Below, in pieces: positions 42,530 through 54,171 of a stretch of DNA of 64,000 bases. Positions within the stretch are counted from its first letter, which is position 1; every line of letters begins with the position of its first letter. Location of the stretch: the NCBI GenBank assembly GCA_026120185.1, contig JANUWF010000008.1, positions 1,302,001 to 1,366,000 on the forward strand, given 5' to 3'. The notes below the pieces were generated by a model that did not search any database, was not told where the DNA came from, and worked only from the letters and a program-made list of their open reading frames with translations. Both the position numbers and the translations under genes were made by a program. This stretch comes from Voacanga thouarsii (taxonomy: Eukaryota; Streptophyta; Magnoliopsida; Gentianales; Apocynaceae).

Positions 42530-44917
42530 ATGGTGGGAGGTTCTTTTAGTCCGTTGGCCGTTATTCTCAGGGAGAATAAGTTAACGGGTCCAAACTATGT
42601 GGACTGGAAAAGGAACCTGGACATAATACTCACAGCTGAGGAGTATAAGTATGTCCTTTACGAAACCTGCCCTATTATCGGGGAAGGTTCCACCGCTGAA
42701 GAGCGAGAGGCTGAAAAGGCGTGGAAGAAAGCTGATGAAATGGCACGTTGCTATATGTTAGCTTCCATGTCTAATGTGCTCCATTCAAAACACGAGCACA
42801 TGGCTTCTGTATATAACATAAGTCAATCATTGGCAACTATGTTCACAGACAAGAGCCGGCCCGCAAGGCAGGAGGCTCTTCGAACTATTGTGAACACTAA
42901 GATGGCTGAGGGAGCATCAGTCCGAGAGTATATGCTCAAGATGATTGCTGCTTTCGAGGAGGCAGAAATCTTAGGGGCTGTCATTGACCCTGAGAGCCAA
43001 GTGGATATGGTTCTTGAATCTCTACCGGGCTTTTTCACTCAGTTCAAGTTAAACTATAACATGAACAAGTTGAACATGAGTTTAACTGAACCGATGAAGG
43101 AGCTCGAGATGGCGGAGAAGGTCATGAAGCCGCAGTCTAAGGCCATGATTGCTAAGGCCTCTTCTTCAAGAACTGGGCCTAAGCCCAGAAAGTTCGAGAG
43201 GAAGAAGAGGAATGCAGCAGCCCAGCCCAAGAACCAGCCCAAGGACAAACCAAAGGGCAAGTGCTTCAAGTGTGAAAAGAAGGGACACTGGAAAAAAGAG
43301 TGTCCAGATCTTCAGGCCAAGAAAAACTCCACAGGTAATGTTTACTATCTAGAGTCCATATCAATGGTAGGATCAACTTCCACTTGGATTGTTGATTTAA
43401 GAGCTACTGATCATATCTGTAACTCCTTGCAAGGGTTTAAGAAGATAAGAAGACTCAAGAAGGGCGAACATGGGCTTCGAGTGGGAAATGGAGCACAAGT
43501 CTGGGCCCTTGCAGTGGGAGAGCTGGATCTCATTTTTTATTGTAATAAGATAGTGGTTTTAAAGGATATTTTATATGTACCTGGTTTTCGTCAGAATTTG
43601 ATTTCAGTTGCAAAACTTATTAATCAAGGATATTCTGTATCTTTCCATTCTGGTATTTCTATCAGTAGAGATGGAGAAATTTTATGTACTGGGCACATGT
43701 ATGGAAATTTGTTCTTTTTAAACCCTATTAACAAACAATCAAATAACGCTCAGTCTGAACCTTTAACTAAGAAGAGAAAGACCAATATCAATTATTCATA
43801 CCTTTGGCATCTAAGGTTGGGTTATATCAACTCAACCAGGATTCAGAGGCTAATCGATGATGGGCCTTTGGGCTCATTGAGATTGGAAAGTTGGCCTCAG
43901 TGTGAATCCTGCCTGATGGGAAAAATGACCAAGAGGTCATTTACACCAAAGGCGGATAGAGCTAAGGAGGTGTTGAGTCTTGTTCACACTGATGTGTGCG
44001 GTCCATTGTCTACACCAGCTAAGGGAGGTTTTAAGTACTTCATCACGTTCACGGATGATTGTACGAGGTATGGTTATATTTACCTGATGAGACGCAAGTC
44101 TGACTCTTTTGACAAGTTCAAAGAGTTTAAGGCTGAAGTGGAGCGTCGGACAGGTAAATTAATCAAAACCTTACGATCGGATCGTGGTGGAGAGTACCTC
44201 CTAGGTGAATTCAAGGACTACATGGTATATCATGGGATAGTATCCCAGCTCTCTGTGCCGGGAACACCCCAGCAGAACGGAGTAGCTGAGAGAAGGAATA
44301 GGACGTTGATGGAAATGGTTCGAAGCATGATGTCTCATGCTACTCTTCCAGTGTCCTTTTGGGGATATGCCCTGGAAATAGCGGCATATATTCTGAACTT
44401 GGTGCCTTCCAAGTCAGTACTTAGGACTCCCTATGAGATGTAGATTGGGCGTAAGCCAAGTTTGAATCATCGTAGGATTTGGGGATATCCAGCTTATGTA
44501 CTGATCAAGGGAGACAAGTTGGAACCAGGATCAAAATTATGCTATTTTGTTAGGTATCCAAAAGGGACAAAAGGAGGCTACTTTTATCATCCTAAGGAGC
44601 AGAAGGTACTAGTCAGTACCAATGCTAGATACTTAGAAGATGATCAAAGTACTTCCACTAAAGGTTCAACGAGGTTGGAACTTGAGGAGAAGTTATCTAC
44701 AGAATCAACTTCTTCTGACCCGATAGTGGAACAAGAAGAGGCACAGCCTCAAGAGCCTGTGCAAATGGAGCCTCGTGTAGTGGAAGGATGTCTAGGGCTC
44801 CAGATAGATGGACTGGAGAAGCTTTTAAGCTGGTCTCTAACCATCAGGAACAAGACCCCACTAGATACGAGGAGGCTATTGCTGATGCCGATGCAAATAT
44901 GTGGCATGAAGCAATGA
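42530..44917 (+). pseudogene. Inner copia gag-protease-integrase
   Basis: ATG at 42530 (MVGGSFSPLAV). Gag covers about residues 1-215. A CX2CX4HX4C zinc knuckle (CFKCEKKGHWKKEC) is at 43262-43303. The protease site reads WIVDLRATDHIC, where D-S-G is expected, so it is inactive. The GAG-pre-integrase finger has LRLGYIN (second His replaced by Tyr) and CESCLMGK. The integrase core keeps D (HTDVCGP, ~43990), D (SDRGGEY, ~44177) and E (NGVAERRNRT, ~44288). A TAG at 44441 replaces a probable Trp; the same frame continues to a frameshift near 44780-44800. Without the stop this would be one polyprotein with RT and RNase H. Confidence 0.9.
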
Positions 44918-45624
44918 AAGCCGAGATTGAGTCTATGTACCTCAATCAGGTTTGGGATCTTGTAGCTTCACCTGAAGGGATAAAACTCATTGGGTGCAAG
45001 TGGGTATACAAGAGGAAGAGAGGAGAGGATGGGAAGGTGGAAACCTTCAAAGCTAGGCTTGTGGCGAAAGGGTGTACTCAGAAAGAGGGTATCGACTATG
45101 AGAAAACCTTTTCCCCGGTAGCCATGCTTAAATCCATCCGCATCCTCCTTGCCATCGCATGTCACTATGACTAGGAGATATGGCAAATGGATGTCAAGAC
45201 GGCATTCTTAAATGGCCATCTTAGCGAAGACATCTATATGTCCCAACCGGAAGGCTTCATTGCTGAAGGCCAGGAACACATGGTTTACAAGCTTAAGAAG
45301 TTCATTTATGGACTTAAGCAGGCATCAACAGCATGGAACATTCGTTTTGATGAGACTGTAAAGTCTTATGGTTTTATTCAAAACGAAGATGAACCATGCG
45401 TATACAGGAAACTTGAAGGCATTAATGTGGTTTTTCTTGTCCTGTATGTGGATGACATTCTACTCATTAGAAATAATGTAGGGACATTGTCATCTACAAA
45501 GGTTTGGCTGTCTAGTCAATTCAGTGTGAAGGACTTGGGAGAAGCCAGTTACATTCTCGGGATTAGGCTTCTTAGAAATGGGAAGCAGAGAATGTTAGGA
45601 TTACCCCCAAGCGACATACATTGA
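44788..45624 (+). pseudogene. Inner copia reverse transcriptase
   Basis: A frame shifted relative to gag-integrase covers WHEAMKAEIESMYLNQVWDL, IGCKWVYKRK, ARLVAKGCTQKEGIDYEKTF, a TAG at 45172 replacing Tyr in the HYDYEIWQMD region, then MDVKTAFLNG, IYGLKQAS and the catalytic YVDD (45445-45456). It ends at 45624 because of an extra C in a C-run near 45603-45607, after which RNase H continues in another frame. The catalytic residues are present; only the stop and shifts prevent function. Confidence 0.9.
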
Positions 45625-45628
45625 CAAG

Positions 45629-46428
45629 ATGCTGGCCAAGTACAGCATGGACTCATGCAAGGGAGCTCTAATCCCTTGCAGACATGGGTTGTCATTTTCT
45701 TCTAAGGACTGTCCTAAGTCTCAAGAAGAAAAGGACAGAATGAGTAGGATTCCCTACGCTTCGGCTGTGGGAAATCTCATGTACGCCATGCTGTGTACTA
45801 GGCTAGATATCTGCTTTGCCGTGGGCTTAGTTAGCAGATATCAGTCAAACCCAGGGGAGGTTCATTGGCCAGCTGTAAAGCATATTCTCAAGGTCCTCAA
45901 GGGAACGAGAGATTATATGCTGGTTTACAGGGCTGATGATTTGGTTCCTATAGGATACACAGACTCAGACTTCCAGGCAGATAAGGATGAGAGAAAATCC
46001 ACTAGTGGATATGTCTTCACCTTGTCTGGAGGAGCAATTTCATGGAGGAGTATTAAGCAGTCTTGTATTGCTGACTCAACAATGGAAGCTAAGTATGTGG
46101 CTGCTTCGGAGGCATCCAAGGAAGCAGTTTGGCTCCGGAAGTTTCTTTCAGAACTTGGAGTCGTACCACATATGGACAGGCCGGTTGTGATGAATTGCGA
46201 CAACACTGGAGCAGTATCGCAATCTAAGGAACCTCGGAACCACAAGAAGGGAAAATACATTGAGAGGAAGTACCACCTGATCCGGGATTTCATCCAGAGA
46301 CGGGAAGTCTAGTGGAGCATATTGCCTCAGAAAACAATCTAGCAGATCCATTCACCAAGCCTTTGGCTGAGAGAGTCTTCAAGAGACACTTAGACGCCAT
46401 AGGGGTGGGCACCTATGGACTTACCTAG
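45629..46428 (+). pseudogene. Inner copia RNase H
   Basis: A frame of 227 codons with MLAKYSMDS, IPYASAVGNLMYAM, HWPAVKHILKVLKGT, the RNase H core GYTDSDFQADKDERKSTSGY, TMEAKYVAASEASKEAVWL, CDNTGAVSQ and KYIERKYHLIRDFI. A frameshift near 46305-46312 separates the last part (EHIASENNLADPFTK, ending at the TAG of 46426-46428). Normal copia polyproteins end with this ADPFTKPL region, so the C terminus is complete but out of frame. Confidence 0.9.
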
Positions 46429-46433
46429 TCTTA

Positions 46434-46450
46434 GAGTGCGAGTGGGAGAT
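46434..46450 (+). other. Polypurine tract of the inner copia element
   Basis: Purine-rich AGAGTGCGAGTGGGAGAT directly before the 3' LTR start TGTTGGATTG. Confidence 0.75.
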
Positions 46451-48470
46451 TGTTGGATTGTATACCCTCTTAGACTAGGTTTCTGATGTAAAATCGAATA
46501 TTTTAATAAAAGAATTTATTTTCAGAAATTGTTTGTGAATTTACTTCTTGTTTGTGCACGATTTTCGTTTGGAACAGACCCATTGTGTTTAAATAAGTGA
46601 TCCATGTGAATGGTGGTCTTTCACAGTAAGGTATGGATCACGGGTTATTTAACACATAAACATTTGTTCTTAACCCATTGATGAGACTGGGAACCTCATC
46701 ATGTTTAGGTTATTATGTTATGAATTCCAAATGGAGAATGGTTTAACTTTAGCCAGTGGGTAGTCCACTCACTTCATAACATAAGCGTATTTCGAATACG
46801 TAGAAAATGACCTGTAGTAGTGGTTTCTCAAAGTACTATATGGTAGAAACCTAGACTACTACCGCTACAGCATGGACTAGTACTCTACGACTTGAGTATG
46901 AGTTGGTGGTCTGGCGAAGCTGGAAGCATATACTTTGATTTGTTGTAGTTGAGGTTCTATCGTAGGGCCAATATACTTGCATGTTGGGTATGTGTGACTA
47001 GTTAGTTAAGACAGACTTCTACAAGATAGTTTCTGCACTATATCGCCCCTTGTGGCTGTCCGAATGGTCTAAATTATCTAGGGCCCTGGGAAACATGACT
47101 TGGATGTTTGCTTTAGGGTAGCTTTCTTGGAAAGCAGAAACACTATAGGAAGTCATGGATCATTAGACTAGAAGCCTAAGGATGGTAGATGTCATTTAGG
47201 GGGGTGTTAGTACACTTCTTCCTCTCTAAATGTACGACGATGTGTAGAGGGGTATTTTAGTCATTTCACCTGTAGGTCGGAGACTTTGCGAATGCAGCAT
47301 TGTCCTTGGAGTCAATATTTCCTTATGGTGATATTAGGAAATATTTAAAATGCAAAATACAACTATTCATATAGTAGGGGTATTTTGGTCATTTTAGCAG
47401 CCAAGGCGATGTGTCTTTTTGGTCCTCGGGATAGCCCGTAAGTCCTAACTACTTTTGGGTTGAGGAATTGGTCTCAGTTGAAGAGGATTTTATTTTATTT
47501 GATTTTATTCAGGAAGTCTAATTTATTATTAGACTGGAATAAAATAAATAAATAAATAAAATAGGAGTTGAGAGAAATTAATTATCTAGTTTATTTGGTT
47601 AATTAATTATTCAGGGCCTAGGTCCAGTATGAATAATTAAGAAATTAACTTGGGCTTAAACTAGGGGAAATAATTAATGTTTAATTATTTATTGGGTTAT
47701 TTATATAGGCCCAAGAAATAAATAATTAAAGATTAATTATTTTAGTTCATTTGGGCTCATTAATTATTTATTGGATTATTTATATAAGCCCAGGAAATAA
47801 ATAATTAATATTTATTATTTTGGGCCTTTTGGGTCCAAGAAAAATAATAAATATTTATCTGGCCCAGTAGCTTGGACCTTACGATTTTTTTCAGATATGG
47901 TTAAGAAGAGTTTAGGGTTAGGCCAAACTGATTCTCAGGATAACATTCAGGTGTTTTGAAATCTCGAGGATATATTTATCAGAGATTGAGAGACCTAGTT
48001 TTGGTGAACTGATAAACAACTCTTTGGAAAAAGAAAAACCCTAATTTTTCTAGCCTCACTGAAGCTAACTCACGTCTCTCTCTGCTCTCTCTCACGTCTT
48101 CCTCCTCTGTGATTTCTCCTTGGACTTGGCAAACCAATAGCAAAAGAACTAAGGAGATTTGAGACTGTTCTTCTTCACCATAGTGTTCACCGACTAGAGG
48201 TTAGGCTGAGGAATATCCCGAGAGCTGAAAAGCTAGGCGTTCATGCAAACAAGGCGGAGTAGTAGGCTAGCGGGTGTTCAACCGGAAGCTTCTTCAAGTG
48301 GACAAAGCGAGGCGGTTCCAGTCGTTCAATCCGTTCTTACTCAACCTAGAAGGGTTAAGGATCGCAAATGTATGATCTTCACGCTTCCGCATAGCCTTTA
48401 TGGCTTGGTTTATTTTTCTCCGTGAAATTTTTTAACGTACAGCATGCTCCCCTGTTTTCACGTTCCCTCA
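46451..48470 (+). repeat. Inner copia 3' LTR
   Basis: TGTTGGATTG to CGTTCCCTCA. Nearly the same length as the 5' LTR and co-linear with it throughout. It is followed directly by ATCATGATAG, where the outer LTR resumes. Confidence 0.95.
48243..48369 (+). CDS. LTR-embedded short exon, inner 3' LTR copy (intact frame)
   Basis: The ATG at 48243 starts MQTRRSSRLAG, continues through a serine/glutamine-rich centre (EASSSGQSEAVP) and ends in a basic run, PRRVKDRK. There is no stop. The donor-like position is AAAT|GTATGA here, with the G before the junction changed to T relative to the 5' LTR. Because both LTRs were identical at insertion, the ancestral LTR probably had this frame open and the donor intact. 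The basic, arginine-rich start could be a nuclear or RNA-binding tag, which is speculation. Confidence 0.5.
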
Positions 48471-50052
48471 ATCATGATAGAGATCATGATTTGAGATTCC
48501 TAGTACACTGTATAGTGTTAGTACTTAAATAGTCCCTAGTCGTAGTATTAATGAGACAGGACATCATTAATGCGTTAAGACTAGCATGTGTTAAGCTTCC
48601 TGATTTGATCAGGTGGTGGTTGCCATATCCGTGAGTATTGAGATACTCAAAGTTAACACATGGATGCTTGTTAATGGAACAAGTACATTGGATGACCTAG
48701 CTATGAGATAATTACATGAACAACTATTTAGTGCTAGTGATACAATCTCAATATAGCAAATGTGTAAGTATCCTTAGACTTGAGATCTCCAAGGTACTTT
48801 GTTTGCTGAGCATTGTGCTTTGATTCTAATCTCTGGACCTAGATCGAGGGCTGTCTATGGGATGGATATTGGGTACATTGTGAGGTAAACGAAAGTAGTT
48901 GAGAGGGTCAATAAAGGATTCACCGCTCCTAATAGTATGGGCGAATATCTCACGGCCACTTGTAGGAATTACTACTCGAGAAGTCCTTAGCCAAGGCGAT
49001 TGTGTATTGGAAACAGTTCCAATTGATACACATCTAGAGTAGTGGGTTCTTGGTACAAGTACTATTATTTTTTAGCCAGAATTAATTCTAGAGGGAGTTG
49101 GCACTAATTCTGTACTCCAAACTGAATGAGATATTGTATGTGAAAGGAGTTAATTACACTGTAATTTGTTATTGAAGGGTTCATGTCAAGCCACTTGACT
49201 TCCTGGACTCTTGGGTGGTCATGATGTGTTGCTAGATACCGCTCATGATTTGGGAATATGGATTTATTAATTGATGAATTAATAAACTAATCCTGATTAG
49301 AATTGATATGATGAATTCTAATTAATTATAGATTATTAATTTCAAAGACGTTTGAATTAATTCATATTCGCTACCAATTGACTGGGAAACCTAATAAGTC
49401 ACACACAAAAGAGGATTATATGCTCAAAATGTTATTTGATAATATAGTGGGGTTAATTGCGAGAAAGAGAAGTAGTTGTGGCTAAATTATAATTAGCTAT
49501 AATTTATGGGCCAAATTATAATTGTGAGAATTTGATATTTCCAATTACAATTAGAGAATTCTAACTGTTTTAGAATTCTCAGCTTTTCAGCGATTTTTTG
49601 TGACATATAAGGTATATGCACAAAACCCTAATAAAGGGGTGATATACGAAAAATAACAGCTGAAAAAGCCCTTTCTTCATTCTTCTCTCTCTCTCTCTCT
49701 CGTTTTTGCTAAAAAACAAGAGGAACCCCAGCCGCCACTTAGTTTTTCTGTTAGCGCAGAAAAGTTCGTGCATGAGTGTGATCCTCCGTATGGATTTCTG
49801 TTGGAGATAATCACACACTGTGATTATAGTGGTTGGACATTCAGCTCTGGAGGTGTTTGATCAAGAGAATTGCTAGATCGCTCCTCGACTTGAAGAAGAA
49901 AATTTTTGTTTTTCAAATGCTCAAAGAAAGGTAAAGCTGTTACCTTTGTTCTCTTTGTGTCTTGTTTTCCACACATATGCAGATCCTGGGTTGGTATCTC
50001 GTTCTTATATTTCCACTATGCCATATATGATATACGTGAGAGATAGCCAACA
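48471..50052 (+). repeat. Outer copia 5' LTR, remainder
   Basis: Resumes with ATCATGATAGAGATCATGAT, which matches the same place in the inverted solo LTR (57980-58010), and ends GATAGCCAACA. A CT run (49682-49700) and an AAAG|GTAAAG donor-like site (exon end 49930) lie in its last third. Confidence 0.9.
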
Positions 50053-50053
50053 G

Positions 50054-50066
50054 TGGTATCAGAGCC
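50054..50066 (+). other. tRNA primer-binding site of the outer copia element
   Basis: TGGTATCAGAGCC one base after the LTR end, complementary to initiator tRNA-Met. Confidence 0.9.
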
Positions 50067-51866
50067 ATGCTATATGTGGTTTGCAGACATTGTTTCTTGC
50101 GTGAAAGCTATTTCATGTAATCGTGTATGTCTTTGTTCATTGTGAAAATTGTTTTCACACGAGTTGAAATTGTTTCTAGCATTGTGGGTTGGGTCCGCAG
50201 CACAATATGCTTGTGTAATAGTTCAGTATATTTTGAAAAATGTTTTCTTTATGTGCTGAAAGGTTTTTACAGAAAAACGTTTTTTTGAACATGTTTGTTA
50301 CCTTCCGTTTCATCTTGTGAATTTAATTTTCTGTTTTATTTTGTTTAAACTGACAAATTGGTTGTTGCTTTGAGCTTCAAAACAGGAAATTCTGCTAAGA
50401 ATTGTTCTCACTAAACTATTGGAGAAGATAAGGGCTCTAGAAACTGTTTCTGGAAAATTTTCTGAAAATCGCCGCCTCTTCCCGACTACAGCCAGTGCTA
50501 GCGCCGGTTCCGTGCTGTTTCACAACGTCCAGAAATCATTTCTGGAAATTTTTTTCCTTAAAACCAGACCGCAGCTGGCACCGGCTCTAGCTTCTAAATT
50601 GGCACCGGTTCTACTCTGTTTCGACGTTCCAATAAAAAAAAAAAAAAGATTTTGAATGGAAAAAATCTCATATGATGAGACCACCGTTATAGCTACCAGA
50701 GATGGGACCCAAAAGCATTTTCTCAAAATTAATTTTGAAACAAACAATTTTATTTGTCAAAATAGTGATTTTGAAAATTTAAAATTAATGTATTTTTCTA
50801 AAATATTGATTTTAGAATTTGTTTTATTTTTCCAAAATAGTGATTTTGGAATAATAAAAATTATATGTTTATTTTGTTTAAGCATAGTTAATGGCATGGT
50901 GGATGATTATGGACTAAAACCAATTATATCTATTCATGCATTTTACAGTTTTGATTTTTTTTTTTTATGAAATAGGGTCTATGTGTCCTACCTTCTCTAG
51001 AATTCTTGTGTAATTCTCCTCTCATCTAACTCTCCTCGAATGTAACTCGAGGTTTTCTCTCTTTAGGAAATTATGTAATTAGTTTACATAGGTTAGATAG
51101 GAGTAGAATTATTTTATTTTGGAAATAGAAAACAAAACAAGGCAAGAAGTTTAGACCTTCTACTTAAATCATGCATGAACATATAGAGTTAACTATATTA
51201 ATTTCTTTTATAGCTCAAAGGAATTAATTTAGGGTAAAGTCTATAACCATACCACGTAATCGCTTTATTACCATGATTGTCAATTATGTGATTTATTGAT
51301 TTTTATGCATGTCATTTATTAAAATCACTACAAGGAACAAATCCCTCAATTAATATTAAACCTAATTCCTTCCATTAATATAGTAAGAGCGAGAGTCCTT
51401 TTTCGAGACTAGGTTGTTGGGCAAATCCAAGCCTACTTGACATCGGGCATATTCAAGTTATGGAATTAAATTCCTGATTAATGGGTTAAGTTTAACTAAA
51501 CTCTTTATCCCGATTGAGTAAACTCAAGCATAAAGAAATTTAGAGTAAAAGTTGGGGTAGCCCAAAAGGCTTTAAGATTAAAAGCTGTTAATCACCCAAT
51601 GATCCGGTAGTTACATACAATGTAATTGGTATTGGATACCTACCAATAAACTCAAGGGTGGCTTGTTGGGCAAACCCAAGGTTATTCTTGAGGAATTTGG
51701 ATACCGGTCCACTAGGAAAGCTTCCAACGGGCTTCGAATTAGTAGTATGGGCTATTGGTTTGAGTAAAATAGTGCAATGCATTTAATTAAAGTCCTAATT
51801 ATTTGCATTTCATGTGCATATACAGTAGCTAATCCTCTCTATCTTTACATCTAGGACACTTGTGTC
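50067..51866 (+). other. Outer copia leader
   Basis: A 1.8-kb untranslated leader, very similar in length to that of the inner element. It contains a moderately GC-rich block (50470-50630) with CACCGGCT/GGCGCCGG-like words, AT-rich DNA, and two copies of TTGTTGGGCAAAYCCAAG (51414-51431 and 51663-51680). Just before gag it has TCTCTATCTTTACATCTAG, an acceptor-like tract. Confidence 0.75.
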
Positions 51867-52791
51867 ATGTCAACAAACCTAAACCTACGTAGCATCTTGG
51901 AAACCAACAAGTTAAACGAATCAAACTACCTCGACTGGTATAGATATGAGACTCGTTCTCAAATCGGAAAAGTTGCTTTACATGATAGATGATCTTATTC
52001 CGCCACCACCAACTCAAGATGCTCATGCTGATGAGCATGTTGTCAATAAAAGGCATAAGGAGGATAATGATACAGAATCATGTATTATGCTAACATCCAT
52101 GACTCCTGAGTTGCAAAAACAGCACGGGTATATGGATGCTCAATCGATTATACTACATCTTCGAGAGCTGTTTGACGCCCAAGCCAGAACTGAGAGATAC
52201 GAGATCTCAAAGCAACTATTCCATTGTAAAATGGCATAGGGTTCTTTTGTGGCCACTCATGGGCTAAAAATGCTGGGCTTGATAGAGAAGCTTGGATCAC
52301 TTGGGTTCGCGATGGACCATGACTTAAGTATTGACTTAATTCTGCAATCTTTGCCTAATAGTTTCTCATGATTTGTGATTAATTATCTGATGAACAAGAT
52401 TGAATCCACCATTCTTGAGTTGATCGATCTTCTCAAAACTGCGGAGTCCTCCATGAAGAAGGATTCCAATGCAGTTTTAATGGTAGAATCTTCTTCTTTT
52501 AAGAAGAAAATTCAAAAGAAGAAGAAGGCTCCCATGAAGCCCAAAGGTGGTGTGAAGAAGAAAGATGGTGCCACTAAGAGCCCATGCCATCATTGTGGCA
52601 AGATGAGCCACTGGAGGCGTAACTGCAAGGCTTACTTGGAGATCGTTAAGGATAAGAAGCAGAAGGAGAAGCATGCAAGTACTTCTACTTCTACTCTGGG
52701 TATGTTTATGATTGAGATAAATACTGCCTTTAGAAATGAGATATGGGTATTAGATACCAGATGTGGATCTTATTTGTGCAATAACTTGTAG
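51867..52791 (+). pseudogene. Outer copia gag and protease remnant
   Basis: The ATG at 51867 begins MSTNLNLRSILETNKLNESN, as in copia Gag (UBN2-type). A frameshift occurs near 51935-51945, a TAG at 52237, and another shift near 52330-52375. A CX2CX4HX4C zinc knuckle (CHHCGKMSHWRRNC) at 52585-52626 is intact. The protease site is reduced to WVLDTRCGSYLCNN, with D-S-G changed to D-T-R, followed by a TAG at 52789. Gag would form the particle; this copy cannot. Confidence 0.85.
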
Positions 52792-54171
52792 GGACTAAAA
52801 AGCAGTAGAAGGCTAGAGAAAGGCGACGTGGACCTACGTACTGTAAATGGGGCAAAGGCTGCTGCACTTGCTGTGGGGACATACGAGCTGAACCTGCCTT
52901 GTGGATTAGTTCTAGAATTATAAAACTGTTATTATGTACCAGTTTTAATGAAAAATATTATCTCAGTTGCATGTTTAGACTTAAATGGATTTTATTTTTT
53001 ATTTAAGAATAAATGTTGTTCTTTTTCATTGAATGATATTCATTATGGTTCAGCAACTCTGGTTAATGGTTTATATGTTCTAGACTTGGATAATCCAATT
53101 CTCAATATGAACAATAAGAAACCTAAAATAAATAACTCTAACACCTCTTACTTATGGCATTGTCGTTTAGGCCATGTAAATGGAAATTGTGTTTCTAAGT
53201 TACACAAGCTTGGTGACTTAGGGTCATTTGATTATGAATCATATGGCACATGCAAGTCTTATTTAATAGGCAAAATGGCTAAAACTCATTTTTTAGGAAA
53301 AGAAGAACGGGCCAAGAAGTTATTAGAACTCATACATTCTGATGTATGTGGCCCAATGTCAATACAAGCAAGAGGAGGTTATAACTCTTTCATAACCTTT
53401 ATCGATAATTTCTCACGATACGAGTATTTGTATTTAATGAAATACAAATCTGAGGCCTTTGATAAGTTCAAAGACTTCAAGAATGAAATAGAGAAACAAC
53501 TTGGTAAAAATATTAAGACTCTAAGATTTTATTGAGGGGGAGAATATTTGAGCCAAGAGTTTTTGAGTTATCTTAGAGATAATGGGATATTATCTCAATG
53601 GACTCCACTATATACACCTCAACATAACAGTGTATCTGAGAGAAGGAATCGAACCCTTCTAGACATGGTACGGACCATGATGGCTTCTGCAGACCTACCA
53701 AAATCGCTTTGGGGGTATGCACTTGAGACTTCTGTTTATATACTAAATAGAGTTCCAACAAAAATGGTTGATTCTACCCAATTTGAGATATTCTTTGGTA
53801 AGAGACCAAAGTTCTCTCACTTGTGAGTATGGGGTTGTCTTGCCTTTGTCATAAGGCCACAGTCAGACAAACTTGATAGTAAGTCTAACAAGTGTTTGTT
53901 TGTGGGATATCCAAAAGAATCTTTTGGAAATTACTTCTACCCACTCTTTGAAAACAAAGTGTTTGTTTCGAAGCATACTGTTTTCTTAGAGAATAAGCAC
54001 ATGCTCAAAGGGGACAGTGGGAGTAAAATTGAACTTAGTGAAGTTCAAGAAGATCAAACAAATAAGGATCAACCGTCTGATCCCACATCTATTGAGAGAA
54101 TATATGAACCTTCTACTACACAAGAACCTCGTAGGTCTAGTAGGATACGTGTGGCACCTGAGAGATATTGA
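52792..54171 (+). pseudogene. Outer copia integrase
   Basis: One frame (from 52948) carries the pre-integrase finger SYLWHCRLGHVN with CKSYLIGK (second Cys replaced by Tyr), and the core with HSDVCGPMS, DNFSRYEYLYLM and NSVSERRNRTL. A TGA at 53533 replaces the residue after the second Asp region (expected SDRGGEY), a TGA at 53824 follows RPKFSHL, and TGA at 54169 follows the C-terminal RRSSRIRVAPERY. All are point changes in one frame, so decay is by substitution. Confidence 0.85.

Larger units (their letters stand above)
38701..48470 (+). mobile_element. Inner copia element, nearly full length
   Basis: LTRs 38701-40721 (2021 bp) and 46451-48470 (2020 bp), both TGTT...CCCTCA, with only a few per cent difference by eye; a tRNA-Met primer site; a 1.8-kb leader; one gag-pol frame from 42530 broken at about five places; and a polypurine tract. 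It sits inside the outer copia 5' LTR. Joining the flanks rebuilds the outer LTR with no duplicated bases, so the expected 5-bp target duplication is absent. It is the best-preserved coding element in the window. Confidence 0.95.

Noticed and set aside
53990..54171. RRSSRI string in outer copia integrase compared with RRSSRLAG of the LTR exon
   Set aside because: The similarity is only a few residues. Copia integrase C termini commonly carry an RRSxR motif before the RT, so no homology is claimed.
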